Shown one piece after another: positions 12,270 to 25,636 of a stretch of 64,000 nucleotides of DNA. This DNA is from Cichorium intybus (Eukaryota > Streptophyta > Magnoliopsida > Asterales > Asteraceae). The translations under genes were made by a program, and so were the position numbers. The first letter of the stretch is position 1; each line of letters starts with the position of its first letter. The stretch lies in the NCBI GenBank assembly GCA_023525715.1, contig CM042017.1, positions 77,926,169-77,990,168 on the forward strand, written 5' to 3'. The notes under the pieces are model-generated. The model was given only the letters and a program-made list of their open reading frames with translations. It did not search any database and was not told the origin of the DNA.

Positions 12270-13589
12270 GAAAATACATTTAAATGGGCTTCAACAGAAG
12301 ATGATGATGAAGTGATGGATGAAATAATTGTCATGGAACAAGTTCTCACGAAATCCGTCTCGTCATCAATCATACAATCCACAGTTTGTTTAACTACGGA
12401 TAGGCAAAAACAAACTCCTTTTCAAAAAATCATTGTGACTCATCCTTCAACAAAATCGTGTCCTGTTGAAAATGCTTTTGAGTAAAAAAAGTAAACTCTG
12501 TCAAAAGCAATCTTTCAAAAGTCAGTCCAAACTTGGAATATTCCTTCTACTGATCTAGAAATGAGAAACACTATAGTGGGAGAATGTTCTTATTCTAAGT
12601 GCACAGATGTTAATACACCCTCACCAATCAAGGTATATCAAATAAAAAGTAGGAAACTAGATAATACAACCCTTAACTGTAGAAATATAGTTACCCCAAA
12701 AATTGAGGCGAGAAAAGTTGTAGTAAACGAGATAAATGAAAGGATTACAGGTAGGATTGCACAAGAAAAGAAACCTACTGTTCCAAGTCATAAAAGGCCT
12801 AGGTATGACAAAAAGAAAAATGTTCCTGTCACCTCTAAGCAGCCTATCTCTGAAATAATCACAGCTTAGCCCACAGTTAATTCTCGTGATTCAAAAAGTT
12901 GTTTCAAAAGAAACAAATCATGCGGAGTCCAGGCCTTGTGCGAAGTCCATTAAGGTTCCTTGGACGAAGAATGCTCATATTCCTAAAAATGAATCATCGC
13001 AACCCATCTCAATCAAATTTTTTTTTAAATATGAGAAAAATCTTACATTTTGTGTGTATGATGATGATAAGAAAACAAAAAAAACTCAAATCTCAGAAAA
13101 AAGTCAGCAACTATCGTTCAAACTCAGAACAAGAAGAACAAATCAAATGTTAAAATGATGCATGTTCCTAAAGAAACCTCTTTGCACGAAGTTACTTCTA
13201 AGAACGTACATATTAAAGCTACTTTGCAAAACCTCATCCCCAAGCAAGTGTGGATGCCGAAACTACCCCTATAATATTTATAGGCATTGTGCATGGAGGA
13301 GAAGGAAAGAGAGTAATTCATAGATAGTGCTTACTCCATGCACATGATGGCCAGATTGGATTATCAAATAGATTTTTGACCTATAGAGAAGGGTGGTTCT
13401 ATTACTTTTGGAAACAATTCAAATGGACTAGTGAAAGGATACAGAGTCATCACAAATGGTCTGTTTACAATAAGAAAAGTTACTTATGTTGTTGGGTTAA
13501 ACATAATCAGCGTTATGCTTTGTGATGTTGACTTCGATAAAAAAAATAGTTATATACTCTCTACAGATCTTGAAAATTGCGTTATTATT
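12270..13589 (+). pseudogene. Level 0 copia remnant: gag-pol linker and protease/pre-integrase region
   Basis: Right of insertion A the open frame picks up with an acidic stretch (STEDDDEVMDEIIVMEQV). A longer lysine-rich open piece covers 12561-12869. At 13391-13590 lies a segment like the one that follows the copia protease active site (ITFGNNSNGLVKGY, ITNGLFTIRKVTYV). The sequence stops exactly at insertion B, and the same frame resumes at 33617. Internal stops and frame changes show it is dead. Confidence 0.65.
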
Positions 13590-14948
13590 TGTAACGCCCC
13601 GAAAATTAGTCCATTTTTTTAAAACTTAATAATGTTAAAAGCACATTGGCGTGATCATTAACGTAGTTTTTAGAGAGTTTTCATATTGCTATGGTTTCAA
13701 TACGTTAATGTCTATAAGACATGAATACCAAAATATGGTTCAACAAAAACATCAAGTTTGCAAGTTCACAACCACGGGCGTTACAATTTCATATCAAATA
13801 AACCATAGCAAGCAAGGTGAGGATTAACCATAAACAAAAGCTGGAGATTTTATAATGTTCCACTCCATCTAATCTCCCAAAAGCATAAAAGCATAGCAAT
13901 CTTGGCATCCTAGACTTTCGAGCTTGAACCTGAGATACATGGCATTAAAAACAAAATACGTAAGACAAAATGTCTCGTGAGCTACATGGGTTTTAGACTC
14001 ATAGAAAAATTTTGAAACTTAAACAATTTATTCAGGTCATTACAAATTATACAATAATAGATATATATGCAATGCATGACTCTCACACTAATGCAAGGCT
14101 CATGGGTTCCGGCCCGTGTCTGAGGTCTAAAAGACCAGGTCACAATTGTGACAAAGGCTCACGGTTATTTACCACGTCTGGAGGTCTATAAAGACCAAGG
14201 CTCGCCAAAATAGGAGAACGGATCATCCTATAATGACGTCTAAAAGACTTCTACTTCGCGACAGGAGGTACCATCCAGTAGAGTCTTATTGTCCCGTTAT
14301 GGGGACGTGTCCGGACCTTACTCGACTCATATGAATTCACACTCCGTGCATGCTCAAAATACTGCTTTTCTTTTGTACAAAATATAGTACAATGTCATGA
14401 GATGCATGTGTGATAATATAAAAGATATAAATATTACTAGTTTGACTTTTCACAAGCTTTTCACAAATTCTTATTATTTCTATCACGGTCTTTTAAATAA
14501 AAACATATTAAGGCATATAACACGTCTTGGAAAATTCTCACATAATTGCATAAATATAGTTTCAAAAACCGTAAACATTTTTCCTATTAAAGCCATGTAT
14601 CCCGTGATGGGAAAAATCCTCATGTACTCACCTTGGAAGCTAGGTTCGTCTAGCTACGGCACTCCACTAGCTCTTGCCTTGTTTACCTCCGAGCACTCAT
14701 TAACGTCTATATCGATAACATAGGAAATTAGTAATATGTTCAAATGTTAACATACTTCATATGTTAAATGAGTCTCGTTCCTATAACTCTTATTAGAAGA
14801 GTTTAAGATTTACGTTATTCTAAAATATTCCAATTTTAGTCTTTCGAGAATTTAAGCGTCCTTTATAAGTATACTATTTCAACATTTTTAAATCAAAGAC
14901 TACAACATATGAATACACTAACTTTTTAGCTTTTAACATGGTGTGTTC
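13590..14948. repeat. Left part of solo LTR B
   Basis: Non-coding LTR sequence with repeated GTCTAAAAGACC-like and GGCTC words near 14110-14260. It ends at the target duplication of insertion C (TGTTC, 14944-14948). Confidence 0.7.
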
Positions 14949-15539
14949 TGTTGGTTATATGTTCATCGTTATAACAAGTTGGTAATATTATTATAAATAG
15001 TAGGGTCCTTTTGGGTTACACGCAAGAGACGATTTAGCTAAAAGAGATCGAAAATAAACTTGAGGGGTTAAGTTTATTAATATACCAAAGTAAATGTATA
15101 TTAATTAGAAACTTAATAAGGATAAATGACTAAAGTGAAATATCCACAAGGGAGGGGATAAGGATGATGAGCACTATAAATACAACCCTAGATCTGAGTT
15201 GTAGGAGCTGTCAAAACCCTAATTTTCGTCACTCTCCTCCCACCCCTCGATATACGGCCGATTTCTTTCAAAACCCTAAGTATTACGTGCTAAAACTTCA
15301 AGCATAGGTATATACTACATCAACGGGTGCTGGATCGTTGTCTTGGGTGCGATTACATTAGAGGAGTTCTATTTTGGGCTCTCGTCATCCTAACAAAATC
15401 AGATCTGAGATTTAAAAGGTATGTCTTGAACCCTCTTGATTTTACAGTTACAAAAGTGTGCATGATTCTGTGATCCTGGTTGAATACGATTTTGTTTTAA
15501 GTTTCCGCTGCGTTTGTTTTATGTTATCGTATTCCAACA
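14949..15539 (+). repeat. 5' LTR of insertion C
   Basis: 591 bp, TGTTGG...CCAACA, preceded by the target duplication TGTTC and followed, after one nucleotide, by the primer binding site. Confidence 0.95.
15175..15182 (+). promoter_or_regulatory. TATA box in 5' LTR of insertion C
   Basis: TATAAATA in mid-LTR on the coding strand. The 3' LTR carries the same box at 31705-31712. Confidence 0.6.
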
Positions 15540-15540
15540 G

Positions 15541-15552
15541 TGGTATCAGAGC
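15541..15552 (+). other. Primer binding site of insertion C (initiator tRNA-Met)
   Basis: TGGTATCAGAGC one nucleotide after the LTR end. Confidence 0.95.
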
Positions 15553-16910
15553 TGCTTTATCATGATTTTGTACTGTTTTGATTCGATTAAAATTGTTAAA
15601 AATCGTTTTTTTTCTGATTTATCGAATCTGATCGACGTCCGCGCCGCGGTACTTGCAATATCGCGTCGCGGGTTTTTCTAAAGTTACGATCATTAGGGTT
15701 TTGCCGCGTCGCGTTTCCTAGTGTTCCGCGCTGCGTCGTTCTTGTCATGATCGGTTTTGATTACCGCGTCGCGTTTTCTCGTCATCCGTGTCGCGACGGT
15801 CGTGACGTTTTATTTTCTGAAATAAGATTTCTTGTTATAAAATGGTGATTTTAGTATTGTATGATTGTTTAGATTAATGATTAACATAGAATGCTTGCAT
15901 GCTCAATAGGATTAATAGCTAAAGACAAAGTTTAAAATGCTTCAAAATTTAATGGATGATTGTTTAAATTAATTATTAACACTGCATCCTTGCGTGTTTA
16001 ATAAAATTAATAGTTAAACATAATTTTCAAAGAATACTTAAAATTTTAAATGATATATATATATTAGAATTGTATCTATATGTATAACTTAAAATAAAAA
16101 CATTGGTCAGACCGTGACTAGGCTCGCCTACTCTAAATGTGTAGAAGGTTTAAGGAGGTCTTTTTGATTCCTAATGAGGTCGGTTTTTAAACAGCATTCA
16201 CTGCTTACCACCGTCACCGCCTGTCGCATTTTATTGAGTGGAGTTACCGAAAGGGTTTGATAGAACAGTGTTTCACGATAAAAGTATTACTGAAAATACA
16301 CAAGTAAGAAAAAATTGTTAAAAGTTAATAGAATTTTTCAAAAGTAAAATTGGCAATTTCAAACCGGTTTTAAAAGTTTAAATTGACCCTTATGCCAATT
16401 AAAAGGTTAAAATGTTTTAACAAAAACGAAACAAAATCCCGTTTTATGAAAATGTAAATGTCATGCTACCCATAAAGAACCACACATTTAACCGGGCCCT
16501 TCCGGCATGGGAAGTGCTATAGCCAACGCGTCGGATTGGACACGACCAAAATGATGTGATACTCGCGATAACTCATGAATCATGGGTTGTGTGTCACGTG
16601 GGTCCTTCATGGTCGATTTACCATCCAAACCCGTGATCCGCGGCATACCCATCACGGGAGGGAGGATGAGCATGATGGGATTAAACATGCTATTGATTAG
16701 ATTCAATGAATCCCGAAAGACCTAGAAGCTTCATAGAGATTGAAGTTGGCAAAGAGTATTGCCTACCTAAATAACTTTTGGGGGTGACTACGGCATACCT
16801 CTTCACCACCAGAAGTGAAATATGGATTCTAGCCTTAAGTAAAATTATTGTTTTGGGTAATTAATTTTTTAAGGATTAATCAAACTAATTAAAATCTACT
16901 TTTCATATAG
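15553..16910 (+). other. Leader of insertion C, non-coding
   Basis: About 1.36 kb between primer binding site and gag start. It has CG-rich words (CGCGTCGCG-like, near 15640-15800) and AT-rich stretches, with no credible ORF on the sense strand. Confidence 0.7.
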
Positions 16911-19900
16911 ATGGCTCCAAACACAAATGCAAATTCGAATTCGACTACAAATATCTCACTAATGCAACTCCTCTCTAAGGATAAGCTGACGGGATCCAAC
17001 TACTTGGACTGGATGCGTTCCTTTCGGATCGCCCTCTAGTATGATAAGAAAGAATAGGTCATAGACACAGCTCTTCCTGAGGCTCCAGCTGATGATGCAA
17101 CTAGAGCTGTTAGGGATGCTTGGCAAAAGCATAAAGATCAGTCGGATGAGGTTGCTTGTCTCATGTTGGCGACCATGGTTCCGGAACTCCAAAAGAGTTT
17201 CGAGACCGCTGGGGCGTTCGACATGGCCGACCAGCTCAAGGAAATGTTCCAAGAGCAGGCTAGACAGGAACGATACGACACTATGATCGCCCTACTAGAT
17301 TGCAAGCAGCAGGAGGGAACCGCTATCAGTGCACACGTGCTTAAGATGAAAGCGTACGTTGACAAATTGGAGCGACTTGGATTTCCGATCGCTCAGCAAT
17401 TGGTTACGGATATCATCCTCCACTCGCTAAGAAGTACATTCAGTCAGTTCACACTGAATTTTAACATGAATGGATTGGAAAAGACCATAATGGAGTTACA
17501 CGGCATGCTAAAAACTGCCGAGGCAAATATGTCTAAATCTAAGAACTCCAGCTCCACGGCTCCGGTATTGGCAATCAGGGAAGGGGCAATCAAGAAAAGG
17601 AAAGCCAAGAAGCCTAAAGGCAAAGGGAAGGGTCAAGTTGGTAACCCCAACTCCAACCCTAGCAACAAAGGCAAGGCTGGTTCTATGATAGTGCCGACAC
17701 CAAACCCTGATGAGGCCATTTGTTTCCACTGCGGAGAGAAGAGACACTGGAAGCGAACCTACCCTAAATACTTGGAGGAGATCAAGAAGATCAAGCCCAA
17801 AGTGTCTGGTACCTCAGGTATATACATGATAGAACTCCATAATACTTCTACTACTAATTCATGGGTCCTAGACACAGGATGTGGTACTCACATTTGCTCT
17901 GATGTGCAGGGACTAAGAAGAAGTAAGGAGTTAAGGCATGGGGAGCTTGACCTGATCATGGGCAACATACATACGGCTGCTGTCAAGAGGATTGGGGATT
18001 ACGAGCTCGTGCTTTCTACTGGATTTTCTATTAATTTATTAGATTGTTGCTATTCGCCAGAAATGGCTAGAAACATTATTTCTTTTAGTGCTTTGTATCG
18101 AGACGGTTTTGATTTTGGTTTTGATAATGGAAATATTTTAGTTTTCAAAAATGATTGTCTTTACTTTAAAGCATGTCCTACAAATGGTATTTATGAAACT
18201 ATCGTGAGCATTAGAGGAAATAATAGCCTAATCTTAAATGTTGATTCAGATACATCCAAAAGTGTATTGGATAAATCATGTCTATGGCATTGTCGACTTG
18301 GCCATATAAACAAGAAACGCATCGCCAAACTCCAAGAGGATGGGATTTTGGAATCATTCGACCTCAAGTCTGATGATGTATGTGAGTCTTGTTTATTAGG
18401 CAAGATGACAAAAGCGCCATTCACAGGGAACTTTGAAAGAGGCAAGGATCTGTTGGACCTCATACACACTGATGTGTGTGGACCGTTCAGATCAGCCACA
18501 AGACATGGAGAAAGGTACTTCGTCACATTTACTAATGACTTCAGTAGATATGGGTATGTTTATTTGATTAAACATAAGTCTGAGACCTTCGAGGTGTTCA
18601 GAAGGTTTCAGAACGAAGTAGAGAATCAACGGGGCAAAAGGATTAAGATCCTCCGATCCGACAGGGGTGGAGGATATCTTAGTCAAGAATTCTACGATCA
18701 TCTAAGGAACTGTGGAATTGTTTCACAACTGACCCCTCCTGGAACATGACAACATAATGGTGTAGCTGAGAGGAGGAACCGAACATTACTTGATATGGTT
18801 CGGTCGATGATGAGTCGTGCTACGCTTCCAATCAGTTTCTGGGGCTATGCCTTGGAGACTGCAGTAAAAGTCCTGAACCTTGTACCAACTAAGAAGGTCA
18901 GCAAGACACCCTCTGAAATATGGAATGGGACTAAACCCTCATTAGCGCATTTGAAAGTCTGGGGTTGTGAGGCTTACGTCCGTCGTGAAGCCATCGACAA
19001 ACTAGAACCCAGATCAGGGAGGTGTTACTTTATTGGTTATCCTACTAGTTCTTTTGGGTATTTGTTTTACAAACCTTCTGAAAACAAGGTGATTGTTGCA
19101 CGAAAGGCAGTCTTCCGAGAGAGGGAGCTGATACACCAAGAGGCCAGTGGGAGCCAAATTGATCTTGAGGAGATTCAAGAACCAACCAATAAAGGACCTG
19201 ATGTTGGCACTAGCTCTCAATCAGAGGTTGAAAAACCTGTTGAGCCTCAGCCAAGTACAGCTGGGGAATCTGACATACCTCCACCTACTGTCTGGAGATC
19301 TGATAGAGTACGTCATGCACCTGAATTTTATGGTTTACATATTACTGAAGGTGATGAGTCAATGGTAGATGACGATGAACCTACCAGCTATCAAGAAGCA
19401 ATGGCAGGCCCAGATGCTGCCAAATGGAAGGAGGCTATGGAGTGCAAGATGAAATCCATGTATGATAACCAAGTTTGGAACCTGGTTGATCAAACACTTG
19501 GCCTTAAAACAGTTGGGTGTAAATGGGTCTTCAAGAAGAAGACAGACATGGATGGAAAGGTACACACATATAAAGCCAGACTGGTGGCAAAGGGTTATAC
19601 TCAAACCCAAGGGATTGATTATGAGGAAACTTTTTCACCAGTGGCAATGATTAAATCTATCAGGATATTGTTTGCCATCGCAGCATTTTATGACTACGAA
19701 ATATGGTAAATGGATGTAAAAACTGCTTTCCTTAACGAAAAACTTTCAGAAGATGTGTATATGACACAACCAGAGGGTTTTGTACATTCCAAATATCCCA
19801 ATAGAGTGTGTAAACTTGTGAAGTCGATTTATGGACTCAAACAAGCATCTCGCAGCTGGAATCTCTGCTTCGATGAGAAAATCAAAGAGTTTGGATTTTC

Positions 19901-20952
19901 GAGAAGTGAAGATGAGCCATGTGTATATGTCAGAGCTAGTAGGAGTGCTGTTGTCTTCCTTGTGCTATATGTTGATGACATACTACTCATAGGAAACAAT
20001 ATCCCAATGTTTCAAAGTGTTAAAACTTGGCTTGGGGATTGTTTCGCTATGAAAGACTTGGGAGAAGCGGCATACATACTTGGTATAAAGATCTATAGAG
20101 ATAGATCTAGGCGACTCATTGGTTTAAGCCAGAGTACATACATAGACAAAATATTGAAAAGGTTCAAGAAGCAGGATTCCAAGAAAGGATTCGTGCCTAT
20201 GCAACGTGGTATGAGATTGAGTAGAGACCAATGTCCTAGTTCTAGTGATGAACGAGAAAGAATGAGTCGAATCCCATATGCTTCAGCAATGTGATCGATC
20301 ATGTATGCCATGTTATGTACAAGGCCTGACGTCTCTTGTGCCTTGAGTATGACGAGTCGTTATCAAGCCAATCCTGGTGAAAATCATTGGACCGCAGTCA
20401 AGAACATTATTAAGTATCTTTGGAGGACGAAGGAAGTGTTCTTGGTCTATGGGGGCATGGAAGACTGTAAGTGGTTAGAGTGATGCTAGCTTCCAAACCG
20501 ACAAAGACGACTCCTGTTCGCAGTCAGGATTCGTGTTCTTACTGAATGGTGGGGCAGTAACTTGGAAGAGTACCAAGCAAGAAATAGTAGCTGATTCGAC
20601 AACGGAGGCTGAGTATATTGCAGTTAATGAAGCTGCAAAGGAAGCCATGTGGATGAAGAAGTTCATCAGGGATCTCGGTGTTGTTCCTAACATTGATGGT
20701 CTAGTTGAGATCTTCTGTGACAATGAGGGTGCAGTCGCCTTGGCGAAAGAACCCAGAGCTCACAAGCGCACAAGGCATATACACCAGAAGTACCATTATA
20801 TCCGGAGGCTCGTTGAAGAAGGAGACATCACGATTAGTAGAGTTACATCAGAAGATAATCTTGCTGATCCATTCACTAAACCATTATCTCAGGCCAAGCA
20901 TGATTCTCATACTAGGTCGATGGGCATTAGATTTGCAAATGAGTTGGTTTGA
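16911..20952 (+). pseudogene. Copia gag-pol of insertion C, inactivated
   Basis: The start is ATG 16911, and gag runs into pol in one frame with the expected domain order. Gag comes first, with a CCHC knuckle near 17729 whose last cysteine has become tyrosine (CFHCGEKRHWKRTY). The protease active site is LDTGCGTHI. The pre-integrase region carries LWHCRLGHI and the integrase core has LIHTDVCGPF, LRSDRGGGY and GVAERRNRTL. Reverse transcriptase has KARLVAKGYTQTQGIDY and YVDDILLIG, and RNase H has CDNEGAVALAKE. Lesions are TAG at 17037-17039 and 17055-17057, TGA at 18747-18749, TAA at 19707-19709, TGA at 20292-20294, and a frameshift between about 20460 and 20480. RNase H ends in a normal stop at 20950-20952. 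Confidence 0.9.
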
Positions 20953-21636
20953 GTGTATTTAATTTAGTTTGATTTGTGTTGGGAACTTAAGCAATGTAAA
21001 ACTCTATTTGTTTTGAAGATTATTATGTGGAGAACTTAATATATGCATGAAGGTAGTCTTTTCATTAGTTTATCATTGTGTTCCAATTTTGCATGTTTTA
21101 TTGACTTCCTGAATAAATATTTTATTATTCAAAACGTCCACAGTCGGTCATACTTTTGGGAGTAAGTATTGATTCAAGGCTGACATGAGGAATTAGTAAA
21201 TTGTCCATAGAGATGGACATAGCATTGAGATGCGCTAATTCTCATGTGTACTTAATAGGGATTAAGTATTGGAGTAACCTGTACTTAGAGATTACTTCAT
21301 GGAATATGTCACGAGTAATTCTAAGATGGTAATATCTTATATTCTTCAAGCGGAGATGCATTGATTCTTAGTCCTGCAGTCTGTTATGTCTTGGTTTTCT
21401 CCAACGTTGTCCGTAAATGGCAGCCATACATGGAATGTCCAGATATGACATGATGAGTGGGCGAGATCCGTGTAGTCAAAGTTTATTTGTTCCTTCTGCC
21501 CTAACAGGAGAAGCGATATCCGTGGGCACTCGATGATTTGGTGTTGACAGCAAATATACGGCCGTACTCGAACTGAATTGGTATAGAATCAATAAGTGCA
21601 GTTTGTTGTGGTCATCACAAATCTCTACCGGGAAAC
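20953..21636 (+). other. 3' untranslated region of insertion C, left of insertion D
   Basis: Non-coding sequence that continues at 31228 after insertion D. A related sequence recurs at about 39545-39935, which shows what the uninterrupted family member looked like at this point. Confidence 0.7.
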
Positions 21637-22747
21637 TGACACGCCTAGGTCGTCGTGCGGTCAAAAATAAAGAAAACCTAACACACACTAGTACAGTGGT
21701 AGTCAGGGTCGATCCGCAGGAGCTTCGTGGTTAGACTAAATGACAGATTACCGACTAGTAGTGTCACGCTATAGTCGGAGGACCTAGTTTCTAAGTGCTC
21801 AACTACCCAAAAAGCAATCACCAAACAAAGTCAAGCCAAGCATAAGCTAAACTCAACTCAAACTAACCTAGTCACTTTCTGAAATCAGAAGTGCATCTCT
21901 GAATCAGAAGCAAACAAAGGCATCCAACCAAGCAAGGCATAACCTAACTAATAACTAGGGTTCTGACTGAACAGCTACTAGCTAGAGTTCGATGCCCAAA
22001 ACTAACCTAATTGGCTACTGATTTCAGCATGGGAAAGCAGTTCCAAACAAGGCCAAAACAAGTTCCAAAACACAATTCAAACAATCCAAACACAAGCAAA
22101 CATCCAAAACATCAAAATACTCATAAACCAAGTTTAATTGTAACCAAATGATTTCATTAACCAAATTCAGATTCCAAACATCCAAACAGTAACTAAATAT
22201 TACTAAAACAGAAACCTAAAGCTTGATATCAATGGTTGTCACTCCCAAAGACACAAACCAAAGCTTACAAATATCTAGCTAAATGAAAATAAAATTCCAA
22301 ACATGAAAATACCAATTGAGAAGTTGCTGGAACGAAATCTTGGAGTCAAAGAGCTTCAAGGTCGATTTTACACCCGGTCTTTGCTAGGGTTTTCGGCTGG
22401 AATTGCCTCTATTTATATTTTCAAATTTCTCGCAGCCGTGCCGCGCAAATGAAGAATCTGCGGCGCGCGTACTTATCAGATCTCGTTTTTTCGTCATTTG
22501 AATGTGTTACACCGCCTTAAGCCCGCGTCTCGCGTTTCATAGATCCGCGGCGCGCGTACGTGTTTCCTTGATTTTCCATTCTTTTCCAAACTTCTTCCTT
22601 TTGCACGCTTTTAGTCCCTGTTTCCATTCTTTTCTTCCAAACAAGTCCTGGCACGAAAAGTGAGAATACCCAGACATATCTGATATAATTTAATCAAGAA
22701 CAGGGCTCAACAACGCCTAAAATACTTGATATCACTAGGCGTTGTCA
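21637..22747 (-). repeat. 3' LTR of insertion D
   Basis: 1111 bp, ending TGACACG / GTTGTCA on the plus strand. It contains CG-rich palindromic words such as GCGGCGCGCG. Confidence 0.93.
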
Positions 22748-22762
22748 AACACCCCACACTTA

Positions 22763-23777
22763 TGTCTTGCTTGTCCCCAAGCAAGAGAGTTTTTAACAAA
22801 TTATAATAAAGACTCAAACAATTTTTTGACTGTGTTCAGTTTCAAAGTTTATTGCTCTATGAGTTAGAGTGAAATAGTTCGCGAAAACATAATTGAATTG
22901 TTCTTTGGAATTCATGGCTTTCTAGAGAACCCTTGATTACAAACTTTCTGTTCACAATGAAGTGTACTTAGTCATTCAGATTCTAAAGGCCATTAAGGAA
23001 TTGTCCATGACTTTCGATGTTGTCCGTGTAACGAGCTTTCAGAAATACCATCCCAGACCAGACGATCTTAGGTGGTAAGGTGCATAAGGCCCACCCATTT
23101 TAGACTTACCGGCTCGAACAACAAAGGCCACTGATTGACATTTCCTTCCTAAATTCCAATCCTAAAACAGCTCAATCTTTTAAACTCGTAAAACTCAACT
23201 TATTTGACTAACTAATAGCATGATCACAAATAAACAGTATTTTTTGAAAAATACCAGTGCTATCACAATCACAAACCATTCATTTCAAAATTACAATTTA
23301 TTAAAAATTTTGAAAAATATTGCTAAAAATTTGAAAATTGATCATTTCTGCAAAAAATTTCAAAAAAATTATCTCTTTCGACTGTCCACACCCCACACTT
23401 AAAACCGTACAACGTCCCCGTTGTACAAAAAATTATTTCAAAACAAGGGAGAACGAGTTACCCCTTTTGGACGATAGATTGCTTGGTGCTCAGTATCACA
23501 GGTATAATTGCGAACAAACAGATCCCTGATTTCGTATGCTGGAGTTGTAGCGCTACAGTGAACACGCCGGTGGTCGAGACAAGTGGAGGGGGCACGGTGA
23601 CCCCACACTTGTCTGAGACAACTCCTTCTCAATTTGATATAAGATGCATAACTCAACAAACAAATTAAAAGAACACATAACAAATAAAATATAAAAACTG
23701 AATACAGATAGTGGTGCCATAAGTTTTTGTACATATATCCCTAAAAATATAAAAAGAAAGAAAGAAGAAAAAGTACA
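22763..23777 (-). other. 3' spacer of insertion D between ORF1-like gene and polypurine tract
   Basis: AT-rich non-coding sequence with a conserved counterpart at about 57164-58165 in the second Athila-like element. Short ORFs here have no recognisable similarity. Confidence 0.7.
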
Positions 23778-24971
23778 TCAATCATCATCCTGGTGGGTCC
23801 CGGATGGACCTGCCCCGTCATCGCCAGAGGGGTGCGGTGGAATGTCGTCAAAATGCATCCGCAGCATGATCATCCTCTGCGTCTCCGCCATCCAGCGATC
23901 ATGTGCCTCTCGGGCAGACATCCTCTGACTGAGGTCCTGGATGGCTGCCATGACCTCGGATACCTGAGGCTGAGGTGCTGGCTCGGCGGGTACCTCCCGC
24001 CTCTGTCGTCTCCGGCCCGGCTGAGCATAGGCCGGCTGGGGTGCCTGAGGAGGCTCTGTAGGTGCCCGGATGAACTGCCCCGGGCGCTGCTGCTCAATGA
24101 GCCGCATCCTCTCCAGGGTGCATGCTGTCGTGCGAGATGGAGGCAACGCGGTCAAAGAAGCGGCCACGGCGGCAGTAAGGATCCCGTATGAATGGGCCAG
24201 GCGGGTAATGAAATACCCCTGGGCCAATGGACTGCTAGTGGAGGCTCCCGTCGAGTGAGTGGAGAGGGCAACTGCGAGGGCGTAGGGGAGGTGGAGGAAT
24301 CGGGACGGGTCGAGGAGAGCCCAAAAGAATGTCATGTCCTCCCCAGACACCTTCTCGCCCCCCTCCCGCTGCATGATGGAGGTCGAGACGATACGGTGCA
24401 TGAGGCGGTGGAGTGGGTCGCGGAGGTGGCTCTCCCTCGAGGTCCCCGCCTCGTACATAACATTGGACAGTGGTGTCCAAATCTCCATGTTGCCGGGCCT
24501 CTCCGGCTGCCCCTGGGTACACGCCCCGAAGAACTGCGTGAAATAGCGATGTTGGAGGTCCGCTGGAGTGTATAGCCCGACTCTCCTCCCGAACTCCCGG
24601 AGGTTGCACTCCCTCTGTGCACCTCCCAGTCGAAATCGTACAATCCTGGATCGTGGGTCTGACGCCCGAGGAGCGAACTGGATCGTGGAGAGAAAGTCCA
24701 ACAGCAGCTCGGTGTAGACCACGTCCTCGTCCGTGGCCATGATCCTGTCCCAGCCACGGCATGTAAATGATGCCTCCTCGTGAGTCCAGGTGCGATGTAG
24801 AAATGGCTCGATTGCACCCCAGAGTCCGGCATCCCTCAGAATATCCCTGTCGATGACTGTCGCCTCGAGAACCCGGCGACCAGTCAAGGCATCTCTCCTC
24901 GAAACGTACTCTGCTGAGCTGACCAGTCCTTCTGGGAACTGGAGGAAAGGGTGATCTTATCTGAACATCAT
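23778..24971 (-). pseudogene. ATHILA ORF1-like protein of insertion D (early stop)
   Basis: A 369-codon open frame (24887-23778) carries the pattern of the ATHILA ORF-1 family: RVLEATVIDRDILRDAG, FTCRGWDRIMA, ELLLDFLST and RFRLGG followed by LREFGRRVGLYT. After it come a proline-rich hinge and an acidic C-terminus (HPSGDDGAGPSG). The likely start is one of the paired ATGs at 24966-24971, by comparison with the sister copy at 59365, but a TAA at 24957-24959 breaks the frame at codon 5. The function of ORF1 is unknown. It lies between the polyprotein and the 3' LTR, in the same sense, where Athila elements can carry an extra gene. Confidence 0.8.
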
Positions 24972-25636
24972 CTGCACAAAAAGACACATAGCCACAAAAG
25001 ACAATTTTTTTTTTCAAAATCAGTCCTTTTCTTCCCCACCGCACCGCGGCGCGGCCTAAGAGCAAGGCGCGTCGCGGCGAGCGGCTGTTTGCAAAACCCC
25101 AAATCAAACTCGCAATTTAACCTGCTAAAACTCGATACAATCATACCACAAGGTAGCCTAAGTGCCGACTAACTCATCTAGGGTCTCTATTTGGCAAAAC
25201 AAACACCCTATGAGTTAGCATTGGCGATTCTAAGTTTTGAACTATTTTGGGCAAATTACTAAAATTAACCACCTAATCGCTAGTTTTAACAACTAATAGG
25301 TAGTTAGAATAGCGTACCTTGGTAGTAGAAACAAAATGAGCAAGAAAAAACACGAGAGAAATTCGTTGATCAGAGCTCCGAGTCGTGTGAGGTGTGTGTT
25401 GAGTCGCGGCTTACCTTAATATAGGAGAAAACCGTCCGATCGTTTCCAGCGTCGCGCATTTGCACTTTGCGCGTCGCGCGTGTCACCAAATCAACCCCTG
25501 CGCATCCGGTTGGTTTACGACCCCATGTCGCGTAATTCAAAAACCCGCGGCGCGGTCTTCAAAAATTTAAAAACTTCTCACACGACCCCACACTTGTTTT
25601 AGACCACTAATACCTGCAAAAAGATTGATGTATTTT
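24972..25636 (-). other. Spacer of insertion D upstream of the ORF1-like gene
   Basis: Contains GCGCGG-type words near 25045-25085 and AT-rich stretches. No convincing ORF. It ends in the target duplication of solo LTR E. Confidence 0.65.

Noticed and set aside
24235..25107. 290-codon minus-strand ORF overlapping the ORF1-like gene
   Set aside because: It is a shifted frame of the GC-rich ORF1-like gene and lacks the family motifs, which lie in the other frame.
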